Positions 1 to 12,955 of a stretch of DNA of 64,000 bases are shown here, piece after piece (the first letter of the stretch is position 1; each line of letters starts with the position of its first letter). Source of the DNA: Takakia lepidozioides. Its lineage: Eukaryota; Streptophyta; Takakiopsida; Takakiales; Takakiaceae. Both the position numbers and the translations under genes were made by a program. Location: contig CM060731.1 of assembly GCA_030704615.1 (NCBI GenBank), forward strand, positions 25,544,001 through 25,608,000, given 5' to 3'. The notes under the pieces are model-generated. The model did not search any database. It was not told where the DNA came from and saw nothing but the letters and a program-made list of their open reading frames with translations.

Positions 1-83
1 TGGAGAAAATGCCTTTCACATCATAACAGGTTCATATGACATGTTCACAAATTTTTGACCTTTCACAGAACCATGTCATATGA

Positions 84-118
84 AATGAAAAATGAAAAAT
101 GAAAAATGAAAAATGAAA
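84..118. repeat. (GAAAAAT)n-like microsatellite
   Basis: About five tandem copies of a heptamer close to ATGAAAA lie just before the left end of the MITE. A related run (CACTTTT units) occurs at about 22815-22866. Confidence 0.8.
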
Positions 119-138
119 AGAAGTGTGAAGATGCCTCC

Positions 139-544
139 TCAAGCGCTCCCCACAAGATTGAAGGAGGGACCTACCAGCTCGTAAAGAACTAGGGCTGATT
201 TCTCTTTGTAAATTTCTGCGCGTTATCCAGCGTAAGAGCCCGCCCCACGATTACCAGTGCATTACACACTCGTGTAATGCACCGGTGCATTACACGAGTG
301 TGTAATGCACACCTGCAATATTTCCTTACCTTTACCTCCAAGATCTTTTTTCACAGCAAGCTACTGGCGGGGAGAAAGCATAAAGGAAGGATGAAAATCC
401 CATTTCTTTACGCAGTGTAATGCCCCTCGTGCTCCGGCACGCCCGGATTCTGGCCTTCCCCGAGGGCGATGAGGCCCTTAAATCCGGGAATGCCCTCCAC
501 TCAGGGCATTACCCTATACCTTCAATCTTGTGGGGAGCGCTTGA
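139..544. mobile_element. MITE-like element with 26-bp perfect terminal inverted repeats
   Basis: Bases 139-164 and 519-544 are exact reverse complements over 26 nt, so the 406-bp segment has terminal inverted repeats. It has no coding capacity. Inside are a perfect 54-nt palindrome (257-310) and a second inverted pair around TAATGCCC / GGGCATTA (about 418-512). I found no convincing target-site duplication, so the superfamily is undetermined. A foldback element is an alternative. Confidence 0.8.
257..310. repeat. Perfect 54-nt palindrome with no spacer
   Basis: The 27 nt on each side of the CC|GG centre (283/284) are exact reverse complements. Each arm is itself a smaller hairpin built from GTGCATTACAC and GTGTAATGCAC, so the 10-mer TGCATTACAC or its complement occurs four times. 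It could extrude as a cruciform. Symmetry ends at 256/311, where both flanking bases are A. Confidence 0.95.
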
Positions 545-1771
545 CTTTGGGAATGCAACTTTTGGGTCGAGACTGTCGGTACTCGTCTTCTAACTTGTGC
601 ACGCGGCAACCCCGCTGCCTCTCATCTGGTTCCTTGAGGTAGCTCACTTCCACGTTCTAAGCTCTCCATCAGCTGAGCAGGCTGGAGACTTCTTGCTCTC
701 CTTTCTGGACCTCCTCTAACTGTTATTCATGACTAAAGGATCGAGAGTCCCCCTTACTCTCATCATCTTTGTGAACACCGGAGGTTATGACCTTGAATCG
801 ACCCTGGCTGTTTCAAATCCTCCACCCCATCGGACTGGAACTCAAACTCTGCGTTTCAGCCTCCTCTTATCAAGGCGATCCTCCAGGAAGCAAAAGTGTG
901 ATTCATATTGTTACGTCTTCAATCTCTCCCCTTTCCACAATTATCGTCAAAATCTCTAAAATTGGAGCCCCAAGGATCTCTCTCATTCGACACCTCTTTC
1001 TCCTCTAGCTTTAATGTTCTGATCCCGTTGTTTCTTTCGAACCAAAGTGTAGCTAGTAGTCGTATTCGCTCACACTCTGCATTCACTCGCTATCGGGACT
1101 AGTGAGTACTAATTATAAGTTGGTGCGAAGTGGACAGTGACGCCCGGGCTCATCTGATCAGTGAACTTGAAAGCAGACCCAACGTCTTCTCAGAGAAGCT
1201 AGATCTCAACACCGATCACAGGATTCTCTGACCAGTCTGTCGTAGTACGGAAGCTAGACTTGATGCTCCAGCACTAGCAGCGCTGGGGACCACGACGTCC
1301 TCCTGCGTGCCTCAGGTGAGCTCATACCCTTGTCAACATTGCGGTTCTTAGTGAGTCGCTGACTTCCATTTTTGCGAATTTGGTTTTGCGAGCCGGGCCT
1401 TTCGTTAATGTTAACCATGTAGATAGCATGCCGAGATATGAAGAAGGCCTTGCACACGCAAAATCCTTTTTCACCTGGCAAGATTTGAAGTCTCCTGGAT
1501 ATGTTAGGTCCAACCCGCGATTATCAACTCCCTCAGAATCTTTGTCATTTACTTCGTTGATGTTGAAACTACCTGTCAGCAGGTTCAAGCTCACTATTTC
1601 AAACCATCAAGAGGAGCCGTACCTAATGAACGGACCTCGATTGTTGATTGATATGCTTCTAGCCGCCCACAGAGAAAGATAGGTGCGGAGAGGGTTCTCC
1701 AAGGTCAATTTCTAGCTGAAATTTAACTTGTACCTAAACCTGACATCGGATTTTGACGTTGGCTTGCGCAG
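545..1771. other. No gene recognised; possible 5' region of the downstream hydrolase
   Basis: Short open frames are present but match no family I know. An upstream exon of the hydrolase at 1772 should lie here, because its first recognised exon begins at a splice acceptor. The open stretch at about 1380-1682 is a candidate, but no clean donor in the right phase was found. Confidence 0.4.
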
Positions 1772-3290
1772 TGCGCGGGTCCCTCGATCAATCCTGTGAA
1801 TCAGCTATGGCCAAAGGAAGCTGATGCTGCAGATCCTAAGGACACAAACCTGGATGTGATATTCTTCCATGGACTGCAATTTGGGAATGTCGGACAGAAT
1901 GCTTGGAAAGAGACTTGGTCGCAACGTGGTCATCCAGACGTCTGCTGGCCTGAGAAGTGGCTCCCAGAGGACTTGGGGAGAAAAGTGCGGGTCTTTTCTC
2001 TCCAATATGATGCAGCCGCTCAGATGGTTCAGATGGGAGGAAACAATGAAGATGTGACGGACATTGGCAAGAATTTTCTCGAGAGTCTCGTCAATAGGTA
2101 CCTCCACTTATATGTAGAGTCCAATCTCTTCGAGTGCTCAAATCCTACACAGATGAATTAATGACTTGTTTCAATGCTCAGACATTCATATGGGACTGGA
2201 AGGAGAACTATCAATGTGGAGAGCTTGCAATTCTTGTACTATAAATCTTCAAAAGAGTAGAGAATCTGTCAATGTCCATGGAAAGCCCTCGTGCACTGGC
2301 ATTGGTATCCAGTAAAGGAGAGGTGTCCTAACACCATGCTCAATTCGATCTCGCGTGTCTGTAAGTCTGCAAAATATATATATAGTTATATATATAAACT
2401 TCAACTTCGCCACACATGTACAAGGGAAATTTTACATAATAAACACATTTTTGGACGTCTTCGCATGTATACACAGTTGATATCGGTGGTGCTCTGGAAT
2501 GCTTCGTCGCAGCTCGCCATGGAAGATCGGGCAAGCAAACCCAATCGTCTTGGTTGGCCACAACTTTGGGGGGCTCGTCATCAAGAGCTTGGTTGTGGAA
2601 GCTAATCGCAGCCAATATCGCCATGTGCGAAATGCGCTCGACGGGGAGGCCAAGAAGAGTGCCACAGCTTTTCTTGAGAGTATAAAAGGCATTGTGTTCT
2701 ATGCAGTTCCGCACTCCGGAACCAGCACTATGGAAAAGTTTGTCCTGGGAAAGACCATGGAAAGGTTGGCCAGACATTTCGGCCATGTCCAGGGGTATCC
2801 ACGGATGGCCGGTATCATGAAGAATGTCCGTCCTCTGCAGCGGAATATGGAGCAGCTCTCAATAGACTTCGAGGATGCTCTGGACAATTCTGTCAATGTG
2901 TATGCTTTCGCGGAGGGTCTGCACACAAATGGCGTGGTAAGTGCAGTTGGACACTGTATGATCCGCTTAGAAACTGAATGCAGGGCCAATAGACAGTTGA
3001 AGAGCAGTTGAGCATACCAAAGTTGAGTCAAAACCTAGTGATGGAATGGCAGCTGGTAGGCTGATTTGCTCACAACTTGCAATAATCCAGTCACTTCCTG
3101 TATGCCCGAATTGCAGGGTATTGTGGTGGAGGTCGCATCAGCAATGAGACTCGCACGCTACTCCTATATGAAATTGGAAGACTCAAACCACATGGATGTT
3201 TGCAGGCCACCCACAAAGGGCCATCAGAGCTACCACAAGCTCTTGGAGCTCTTGAAGTTAGTAGTGGGGGAGTCCTCTAGGGGAAAATAA
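1772..3290 (+). CDS. SERAC1/DUF676-like alpha/beta hydrolase, nucleophile Ser replaced by Asn
   Basis: Three exons join in frame: 1772-2097, 2513-2936 and 3117-3290 (307 codons plus stop). All introns are GT-AG with matching phases. Exon 1 begins the hydrolase fold (DVIFFHGLQFG, the oxyanion HG segment). Exon 2 carries LVGHNFGGLVIKSLV, which occupies the nucleophile elbow (normally GHSxGG). Exon 3 ends with EDSNHMDVCRPPTKGHQSY, which supplies the expected catalytic His. In this family the fold serves lipid or ester hydrolysis or protein-interaction roles. Here the nucleophile codon is AAC, one base from AGC (Ser). Without a serine it is probably a pseudoenzyme or a decaying copy. The N-terminal exon or exons and start codon were not identified, so the model is partial at the 5' end. 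Family assignment is firm; activity is doubtful. Confidence 0.75.
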
Positions 3291-4743
3291 GGTCTCCTTG
3301 GTCTATACTAGTGAGGTGCTTTCACATGTGGTGTTCTGTTATGATCTCATCTCTGAAGGACCATTCTTTGGTCTTTGAGAGGTTTTCAGAATCATCTGTG
3401 CATTAAAAATTTGTAAATGTGGATATATTTCTCCATCCAGGATCATACTCCATGATGCATCCTTAGGAATCAGCAGCTTTCCATACTTGCTATTATTTCC
3501 TTGCTTCAGCTCTTCATGTGCCAATTTGGTTGCATTCTTTGAGTATTTGTGGGTATTTCACTCAGAACCCACCATAACCTCAACTTGTGTGGCTCTTTGA
3601 CCTGTTTTGTATGTGCATTACTCTTCTGCAAACGTAAAGTTAATGGCTCTATGGGTGTGCTCCATTGGCAAGAATTTGACCAGAGACACTGTCATCTTTG
3701 TTGTTCGGAAGGTTTGGTTCTGCATCTCCCTGCCTTCATTGAGAGCCCCACTAGGGTTTCCTCTTCCTTTCTGTTCTCTTCCATAGCTGAGTTAGACTTC
3801 TCTCTCTAGTTATTGATCTTTACGTCACCCAATTCGCATCCAGTGGTTGTTGTCGTCGTCTTTCAGAAATGCATTTGAAACAAGTTTGTGTAGTCAAACT
3901 GAGATAGTTGTACAATCTCTTATACATATTTTCCTGACTGTCTAGTATGTCTCTGTTACCTAACTTTCCAGCATCTGGTTCATTTCTTACGTCTAATCTC
4001 CTTGGTCTTTCTGATCTATGACGTTTCTTAGTTAGTATTGGACTTTGTTATCTGCCTCAGGATGTGTCAGTCAGATTATTTGTTTTATCACTGGTTCAGA
4101 TCCCATGTACAGTTTATGGCATTTCTCTCAACGAAGAAGAGGACTCCTTCCAAAGCCGGCCTAACTAAGAGCCACTTCACCTTGAGGCTACTGCCCCCTT
4201 TCAGGGAAGGGCCCTGTCTTGGAGATCTTAACAAACAAACATAGAAGACAAACTGGACATTGGTGCATAAATAACCCCCTGTTAGAGGAGTAATAATGTT
4301 AGGAGATATGTTGATGTTCCTCCTTGTGATGCTCCTGGAGACTAGAGACTCCTTCAGTGCTCTATGTCTGGAGTCTGGACAGGGCACAATAGAGGAAGAA
4401 TTGGAGAGAACATTGAACTTGCAATTTCCTGATAAAGTGCAGGGCTTACATAGCAAAGTTCAATGTTCCATTGGTGCACATGAATATTACAGCTGGAGCA
4501 GATCACCTTACTTTGGTTCGATTCAACTAAATGTCACGCCCAATGCAACAATCGGCTCTCACATAATCACTGACCTCCACACCCTTTGGCATTGCACATT
4601 TTTCTGTAGCAGGGGACTTTGCTTGTTGAATCAGTTGTGTAGCCAACAGCTAAAAGAAACTCCTTGCTGGTCCCCTGAGGCTAATTGCTTCAGCACCCAG
4701 AGTGGAGATCTAGAAAGTTCTTGTATCAAGAAGCTTCTATAAA
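3291..4743. other. Intergenic, no gene recognised
   Basis: AT-rich sequence with only short open frames and no recognisable domain on either strand. Confidence 0.5.
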
Positions 4744-5147
4744 GACATAACAAACTGCTAACCTTGTTGTACTTGACCAAGTCTTAAGTCTGCTGCTTGT
4801 ACTGTGCAGGTGACAATTGTTGTTTCAACAGATGGACGAGAAGTGGGAGTCCCAACTCCAGACCTTCTGTGTAGGATTATTGTTTGCAAGTACTCAAGTC
4901 CATTATGTTGGCTAGTAACTAGTAGTTTTTTTTCAAATGATAGAGACATAACAAACTGCTAACCTTGTTGTACTTGACCAAGTCTTAAGTCTGCTGCTTG
5001 TACTGTGCAGGTGACAATTGTTGTTTCTACAGATGGACGAGAAGTGGGAGTCCCAACTCCAGACCTTCTGTGTAGGATTATTGTTTGCAAGTACTCAAGT
5101 CCATTATGTTGGCTAGTAACTAGTAGTTTTTTTTCAAATGATAGAGA
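4744..5147. repeat. 201-bp tandem duplication with an exon-like core
   Basis: Two near-identical units with a period of 201 bp (4744-4944 and 4945-5147); only one or two mismatches were seen. Each holds a polypyrimidine-CTGTGCAG acceptor-like site followed by an open plus-strand stretch (VTIVVSTDGREVGVPTP...). That stretch could be a duplicated exon of an unidentified gene. The GREVGVPTP piece recalls the C-terminal domain of ketopantoate reductases, but the match is too short to name. Confidence 0.8.
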
Positions 5148-6121
5148 TTTTATTTGGAGTACTTCCTTGCATGGCTCAAGAGTGGACTCTTTTATTTGGA
5201 TTTGATGTTGTGCCTGTAGACTCAAAAACCAAACAGAAACAATCTCATTCAGTGTCTTCTAGTGCCTGCCTCTGCAATGCGCCGGCTCATAACACGAAGG
5301 GAGGAAGGCTGTGAAGGAAGAGTCTACTCCGAGATACGTCCCAATCTCTCACAGAGGTGCTCTATTACGAGGATGATCTGGAAATACTTAGCAGCATAAT
5401 TATTGAGGCATTGACTCTTAGACAATACCTTGAGCAGTATTGTTTCTGCTTGTGGAGCCCCTCTCTCTTTTCTGTTTCATGCTTTCATTTCATTCCCTTC
5501 GGCAAGGGCGCAGTAATGTGCAAGTCTGAACACTGTAGATGAGTGACGCTGACCGAGATGAGAAATATCACTGTCAAGATAACTTTCCTTATCAGTGCAT
5601 TCCAGCAAGTAACCAATCGAACAAGCTCTACACTAAAACTATGCTTAGGCCCAAAACATACGGGACACAAATGCATGTTGTAGCCAACGAAAGAGAGAGC
5701 GACTAATATTGGGCAAGTCTATTTATGATTGCACGCCTGCACCCTTCTTTATCGCCTCCTCACACCATGTTCTTCATTGCTCTCTACAGCCAGATGCTGA
5801 GAGAGAACGCGACTGGCTCCTCCCGCTCTGGACTTTCTGACGCTTGCAACCGAACCCCAGACTTCGAATCTGAGAAACGGAAGAAAATTGTGAGATGACA
5901 GAGGCGGGGAGAAGCTGCTCTTCAGGTTAGATGTCTGTGGGGGCGAGAGAGAGAGAATAAGAAAATTGTGACGTCGACGGGAACTGCAATGGGTTTGTAG
6001 AAGCTTTGAGAGAGCATAAGGCCGTTGACGTCAGAGCAAGCTGAGGAGGGAGAGGGATCAAGAAACGCCCAAGAGTACAGAGGGAGGTCCTGCATTGCGT
6101 GTAGAGTAAGGGGCGCGCCCG
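5148..6121. other. Spacer upstream of the PMEI gene
   Basis: No coding feature recognised. The last ~200 bases contain a GA-rich stretch (about 5945-5955) and probably include the promoter and 5' leader of the gene at 6122. No TATA box could be assigned confidently. Confidence 0.4.
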
Positions 6122-7435
6122 ATGGTGAAACCACAATCCACTTCTCCAGGTCGGAAGATATGGAGAGAGGCCAAAAATCTTATGGGCGGAGAGGGCACCA
6201 AATCTTATATTGATATTGAGTCCTCCAACGGTTTTGAAAATGCAGACGTCGAAGCATCAGTTCCAAAAACCTGGGGAAAAGGATGTTCTATCGCTGTTAA
6301 GATGTCAATTGTCCTTCTGGTGGCTGCAGCGGCCGCAGTTTGCATCGTAGTGGGGGTGAATCATCACTCCCACAAGAATGGAGGAGTTGAAAGCGCAACA
6401 TTTGCTCCTCTGGTTGTCAGTGTCAAATCAATGAAGTCACTGTGCGATACTACGTTGTAAGAGAATTCTCCATCTGATCATTTGTAATGCAGGATATATA
6501 ACAAGGTTTTGTTGCACACGAGCTCTCTCTCGCTCGCTTGCTCGGTCGCAGTTGTCTTTTCGGAGGAGATCCTGTAATGCAGCTTACGTCGCACGGGTGC
6601 TTCTGAAATTGTGAAACCAGCACTTGGGATTGAAAGACTTCTTACACTTGTGCCCGCTTACAAAAACTGAGATATAGCCCGGCTTCAACGAGATTGGAGA
6701 CCAAACGATTTTGGATCGTCCCCTTGTGAAGTTGGTTGAATTCAGTTCTATTTAATGACTGGAGTGAATCAGAGGATCCTACACTTTCACACTAGCTGCA
6801 AATATTCTGCCCAGGAACGTGGCCGCTGGGGGCACATACATGTATTGATTCTACCTGTAGTTGAATCATGGGAGCCCAGAGTCAACCATTTGCATTGTTT
6901 TCTGCTTTTCCACACGGATCTTATGAGCTTGGTGTTCCATCCTGTCAGGTACCCAGATGTGTGCAGTCGAACTCTCTCGTCCCCAGGTACCAAGAACGCG
7001 AGCCCTCAAAAACTGGTCCTCATATCCATGGAGGCTGCGATGCAAGCTGTAAATGAGTCACTCTCCTTGTCCTCACATTTGAGAAGCATGCTAACAGGTG
7101 GGAATGGGTCGATGGAAGCTTCAGCTCTGGACACGTGCACAGAGGTCCTGCGTGATTCGTTGGATCAGGTTAACACATCCATTTCCCTGGTGGCCGATGT
7201 GGATTGTAGCACTTTCAGTACTGTGATGGGTGACGTCCAGACATACATGAGTGCAGCACTCACGGACCAGGACACATGTTTGTCGGGCATTCAGGAGTTT
7301 GGTGCAGGATATTGCAGTGGCCAACTCAGTGGGAGGAGAGGGAAGCACGTGACTGCACTGCTAAGCATTTCCCTTGCATTGGTTAATAAATTCACTGCGG
7401 ACTTCAACAAACTGGATCCTTCCTGGCATCCTTGA
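6122..7435 (+). CDS. Pectin methylesterase inhibitor (PMEI) domain protein, membrane-anchored
   Basis: Two exons, 6122-6456 and 6949-7435, join through a GT-AG intron to a 273-residue frame. Residues ~60-80 form one hydrophobic membrane segment (KMSIVLLVAAAAAVCIVVGV) after a ~58-residue N-terminal tail, typical of the type II signal anchor of plant pro-PMEs. The PMEI signature CDTTLYPDVC spans the splice junction. Later motifs match the family: a central conserved Cys (ADVDCST) and SAALTDQDTCLSGIQE near the end of the helical bundle. PMEI domains block pectin methylesterase in the cell wall or secretory pathway. The frame stops at DPSWHP, where a type I PME would enter its catalytic domain, and no catalytic domain was found in the next kilobases. 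It is either a free PMEI or a pro-PME truncated at the linker. Confidence 0.85.
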
Positions 7436-8500
7436 TATCTATTGAGTACTGTGGCACATGGTGAATCTCAGTTATTCCCCTCTCAGCCAAGCATTCCCTT
7501 TGCTATGGCAGGAGCCAGCAGCTTTGTTTTGTGCCGCAGGGGAAGTCTCCCTTCGTTGAATTCTTACCCCTGCAAGTGGTTGAGTATGGTATACCATAGC
7601 TTAATGTCAGCTGGTAGTGCTACCACCGCTAGCCCATCTTACTCTTGTAACGATGGTTGGGAAAATATAAAAGAATCGGGCTGAAGTTGATGCAGCTCCA
7701 AATGTCAATGTTTATGTTGGTACTCTGTTTCAGCAGATTTAGATCCATTGGGGATTGGCATAGAACATGATATATGTGGGCATGTCTGCAATGGCTCTCG
7801 AGTTAAAGGTAAACTGTTTGAGAGCAGCTACACCTCTAGCTCTGAAAGACACTCACGGACTTTCATTCCTTGACATACGAAGTGCCGGACACTTGCTAAC
7901 CTATCAGCAGCCAAAGACTAGACAACTGAACTCTTACCAAAAACACTGCAGAAATTTCTTTTGTGAAGGATCGTCAAGTTTTCAAGGAAGATCAGTGCAA
8001 ACCCAATGCAGTGTCTATTAACAGAACTGTTAAAATATAACATTCCGTTCTTAGCAAGCAGAATCTAGTAGTAAATGCGTTTGCTATTCCTAATTCAAAT
8101 GATTCCATTCGTTACTCAATAACGTGGGATTGCAATGTTAATGTCAGCGATGTGCCTGCCTCGTGATTTCAACCCTCTTTCCATGGATTGTTGTGTCCAC
8201 CAACTTACTTCACAAAAGTAAGACATGCCATCACATATTACTTAAAAAAAAATTCCTTGGGCCTTTCCATCTGCTCAAACAACACAAAAAATCATGATTT
8301 TCCTTGGGTCTGCAAGTGCACCTCAAAATTTTGAGAAAATTCCACAGTAGGTCACTTGGTGATTAATGGAAGATAATAGGAATAATGTAAGAACCTAATG
8401 CACACATGCGACCTTTGACATGATGGTGCGCCGGTTTCCGGCATGTCAAATCTTCCCCACCTTCTCTTGAGAGTGACATGGATCTGAAGGAGTGTCAACT
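7436..8500. other. Intergenic, no gene recognised
   Basis: No recognisable pectinesterase catalytic sequence follows the PMEI gene. Only short open frames are present. Confidence 0.5.
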
Positions 8501-8755
8501 CCAGTGGGGGTTACACTGGGTTACACGATGATGTGAGTAGTTACTCCCCTTGGGGTTAAATCGGGTTACATGACGAGGTGTGTAACTCCACTCGGGTTTA
8601 CACAGAATGGAGTGTAACTCCAGGCGGTGTAACCCACACTTGGTCTCGAAATTTGACTAAGTCCGTGGCTAAGTATAAAATGGACTAACCAGAGTTACAT
8701 GAGAAACCAGGGTTACATAGGGTTACATCAACCGGGGTTACACTTCGAGAGCCTC
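8500..8755. repeat. Cluster of GGGTTACA-type short repeats
   Basis: GGGTTACA, GAGTTACA or their complements (TGTAACTC, TGTAACCC) recur about a dozen times in ~250 bp at irregular spacing. The cluster directly adjoins the tRNA-like block at 8761 and may be the body of the same SINE-like element. Confidence 0.6.
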
Positions 8756-8757
8756 CC

Positions 8758-8826
8758 ATCAAGAATCGAACCCTGAACCTCGCCGCCTGCAAGGCTATCA
8801 CCTCACCATCACACTACCCACCAGTG
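8758..8826 (-). mobile_element. tRNA-derived SINE-like head (box A and box B)
   Basis: On the minus strand a box A-like stretch TAGTGTGATGGTGAG (8804-8818) is followed ~30 nt later by box B GGGTTCGATTC (8763-8773), with CTTGCAG in the anticodon-loop position between them. This arrangement is that of plant SINE heads derived from tRNA. The acceptor stem does not pair well, so it is not a functional tRNA gene. Confidence 0.6.
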
Positions 8827-8854
8827 CTAACAACCCACTTGGATTCTTCAGTTA

Positions 8855-9005
8855 CTAGGGCTTCGCGTTGCTCCGCACTACTAGCGACTAATTCTGAGAA
8901 CTATGTTCAATTTTTCACAAAAAAGGGGCGGGTCATCCCCATCGTGTTACATGCAGAGATCCCATGTTTTGTTTTTTCCTCGAAGAAAAATGGCGGATCT
9001 GCATT
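8855..9005 (+). repeat. Left copy of a direct repeat flanking the PPR/NTRC/PAL mosaic
   Basis: The sequence beginning CTAGGGCTTCGCGTTGCTCC recurs at about 14898-15035 in the same orientation with roughly 80% identity by eye. The two copies bracket the gene-fragment mosaic at 9.4-14.3 kb. Confidence 0.75.
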
Positions 9006-9471
9006 TCAACATTCAATTTTCACAAGCCACATCAATCAATAACAACATACCCAAATACCCTTACATTCACTGTATGAACTTTCAAGCATCCACCATGGGA
9101 TTGGATCTTGGTGGGTTAAGGCTAGCTTTTGACAACATTCATGCAAGTTCGTCAAGGGCTCCATCCAAAGCCACACCATGAGAAACAAACGTACATGTCC
9201 AAATTTAAGATGCTGAACAAACTTGTGCACAGGGCTGCCCCTCTCATCAAGCTCATTCAAATTCGTAATTCACTTCCATCTTCAAGCTTTGGAGAAGCTC
9301 CACCACCCAAACCCAGAATTAGGACAGGACCAGAATCAGTAAAAAAATCACCCCTTCAGTCAAGTGCAATTGTGGGCTGACTTCCTACCTATGCCGGGTA
9401 GACCCCACTATCAGGAAATGGTGCATGGTCTGAGTAGCTACACAGATCAATGAATGACTTCATTCAGTAGG

Positions 9472-10530
9472 TCAGTGTGGCTGTAGGCAGTGAGAACACA
9501 TATAAAGGTGATACTGTTTGTGTTGGGCGGTAGACCCTTTATTTTGCATTTGTTCATACATCTCAACAGCCTCCCTGCCATACTCATGCGGAGCATATGC
9601 TGCAATCATGGTCCTCCATGAAACCACATCATGTTGTGTCATATTGTCACCTGCCAGATGCGGCGTAGATGTTGGATAGCAGCACATAACCTGCATGGTG
9701 GTTGGGATCGCACTTGAGAAGAGATTTTGCTGCATGTTCTGCTACCTCCACATCCCCATGAATTCTGGCAGCAGCAAGCAAGGTCCCCCAAACCAGAGCA
9801 TCTGGTTCAATTGGCATTTTGTTGATGAACTCTTCTACCTCATCTCATCGGCCTACACGGCCAAGAAGGTCCACAATGCAGCAAAAATGCTCCACTGTAG
9901 GAGTGAGGCCGTGATCTCTACTCATGGAACCAAACAAGTGGTGGCCTTCATCCACCAGGCCTACATGCCTACAAGCAGAGAGAAGAGAAACGAAGGTGAT
10001 ACCATACCATCTCGCTTCAAGCCTTCCTGCTGCATCTGTTCAAATAGTTGGAAGGCCTTTGTACTACACCCATGCTGAGCATATCCTGCAATTATGGCAT
10101 TCCATGTTTGCTAAACCATATTTTCAAACACTTGACGTGCATCGTGAACACTCCCACATTTGGCATACATGTTAACAAGGGCATTGTCCAAGTTAATATA
10201 TGACACAACCCCAGCTTTGTTAATATCAGCATGGACCCGCGTGCCCTTTTCCAGGGTCCCTAGACTGGCACATGCATTGACAACAGAAACGAACGTGACC
10301 CTGTTCGGTGTCATCGCGTCCAGTTCCATTTGCTTGTATCTTGAAAGCCTCTTCAGCATATAGCCATGCTCAGCATAGCCATGCTCAGCATATCCTGTAA
10401 TCATGGCATTCCATGAGACCACATCTCGTTTAGGCATTTTGTCGAAAACCTGACGTGCATCTTTTCCGCTCCCACATTTGGCGTCAAGAAGGCTGTTCTC
10501 CACTTTAATATCCTGCAATCATTGCACTCC
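9472..10530 (-). pseudogene. PPR (PLS-class) pseudogene, copy A
   Basis: Minus-strand PPR repeats in sense: DVVSWNAMITGYAEHGYAEH, a long PPR block with VTFVSVVNACASLGTLEKG and ALVNMYAKCGSVHDARQVF, then in other frames the VDEGHHLFGSM and E-domain-like VDLLGRVGR and EEFINKMPIEPD segments. A TGA interrupts the frame inside the VGR-DEVEEF stretch, and several frameshifts split it. It ends in another PPR scrap (HDVVSWRTMIAAYAP). An internal duplication (AEHGYAEHGY) is visible. The stretch 9960-10520 is nearly identical to 13390-13915 (copy B). Such proteins normally edit or stabilise organellar RNA; this one is dead. Confidence 0.85.
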
Positions 10531-11401
10531 ATGAGGGCTTCACCACTTCCCCCATCATTTGTTCATAGGTCTCCAAAGCCTCCATCCCGTTCCCCTTCTG
10601 TGCATACCCTGCAAGCATAGCGTTCCACGACACCACATTTCTTTCAACCACAGTGTCGAAAACTCCCTTCGCATCCTCGATCCACCCACATTTGGCATAT
10701 GTCCATCAGGGCAGTGTTCAGGATGAATCTGGTGCAATTCCAGCATTGACGATGTCACCACGGACCTCTTTCTCATTTTCCAGGGCTCCCAGGTTTGCAC
10801 ACACATTGCAACCTTGGTACAATTCTAGCTTTGATGATGTCACCATGCACCCTTTGCCCTTTTCCAGGGCTGCCAGGCTTGCACAAGCATTGCAAACGCA
10901 CACAAACATGATGTGGTCGCACTTCACCCCTTACCCATCATTTGCTCATAGGTCTCCAAGGCTCCATCCCGCGCCCCTGCTGTGCATATCCTGCAAGCAC
11001 GGACCTCTTTCCCCTTTTCCAGAGCTCCCAGGCTTCGCATTGCAAACACAAACAAATGTGATGTGGTTGGGCTTCACCCCTTCGCGCAACATTTGCTCCT
11101 AGATCTCTAAAGCCTCCATCCCGCACCCTTGCTGTGCATATCCTGCAATCATCGTTCAGCCATACTGTCGAACACTCCCTTCATACATGTCCACAAGGGT
11201 ATTGTTCTGAATGACATTTTGTACAATTGCAGGTCTGACAATGCACCCACATTTGGCATACCTGTCCGCCAGGGCAGTGTTCAGAATGACATCTGATACA
11301 ATTCCAGCTTGGACGATGTCACCACGGACCTCTTTCCCCTTTTCCAGAGCTCCCAGGTTTGCACACGCATTGCAAACACAAATGTGATGTGGTCGGGTGA
11401 C
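10531..11401 (-). pseudogene. Degenerate array of PPR fragments
   Basis: Minus-strand pieces repeat the same motif several times: [20 protein letters not shown] (11300s), [20 protein letters not shown] (10750s), a further LGALEKGK-type copy (10850s), plus AGYAQQGRGMEALE scraps. Frames change every 60-150 bp. The block joins directly to the NTRC fragment at 11401/11402. Confidence 0.75.
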
Positions 11402-12835
<1,434 letters not shown>

Positions 12836-12955
12836 TCAAGAAAAGTGAACTGGTTTGCCTTGCCAATGAAAACCGTAGGTGATGCTCTCAGAAAACAAGA
12901 ACGGGATCATCATATCCCATCCAAACAAAATCACTGCTTAGGATTCATAGTAACC

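Noticed and set aside
4744-5147. Ketopantoate reductase C-terminal domain
   Set aside because: Only GREVGVPTP resembles it; no Rossmann domain or further conserved residues are nearby.
9695-10363. Plus-strand open frames over the PPR region
   Set aside because: They are antisense shadows of the minus-strand PPR repeats, which carry the conserved motifs.
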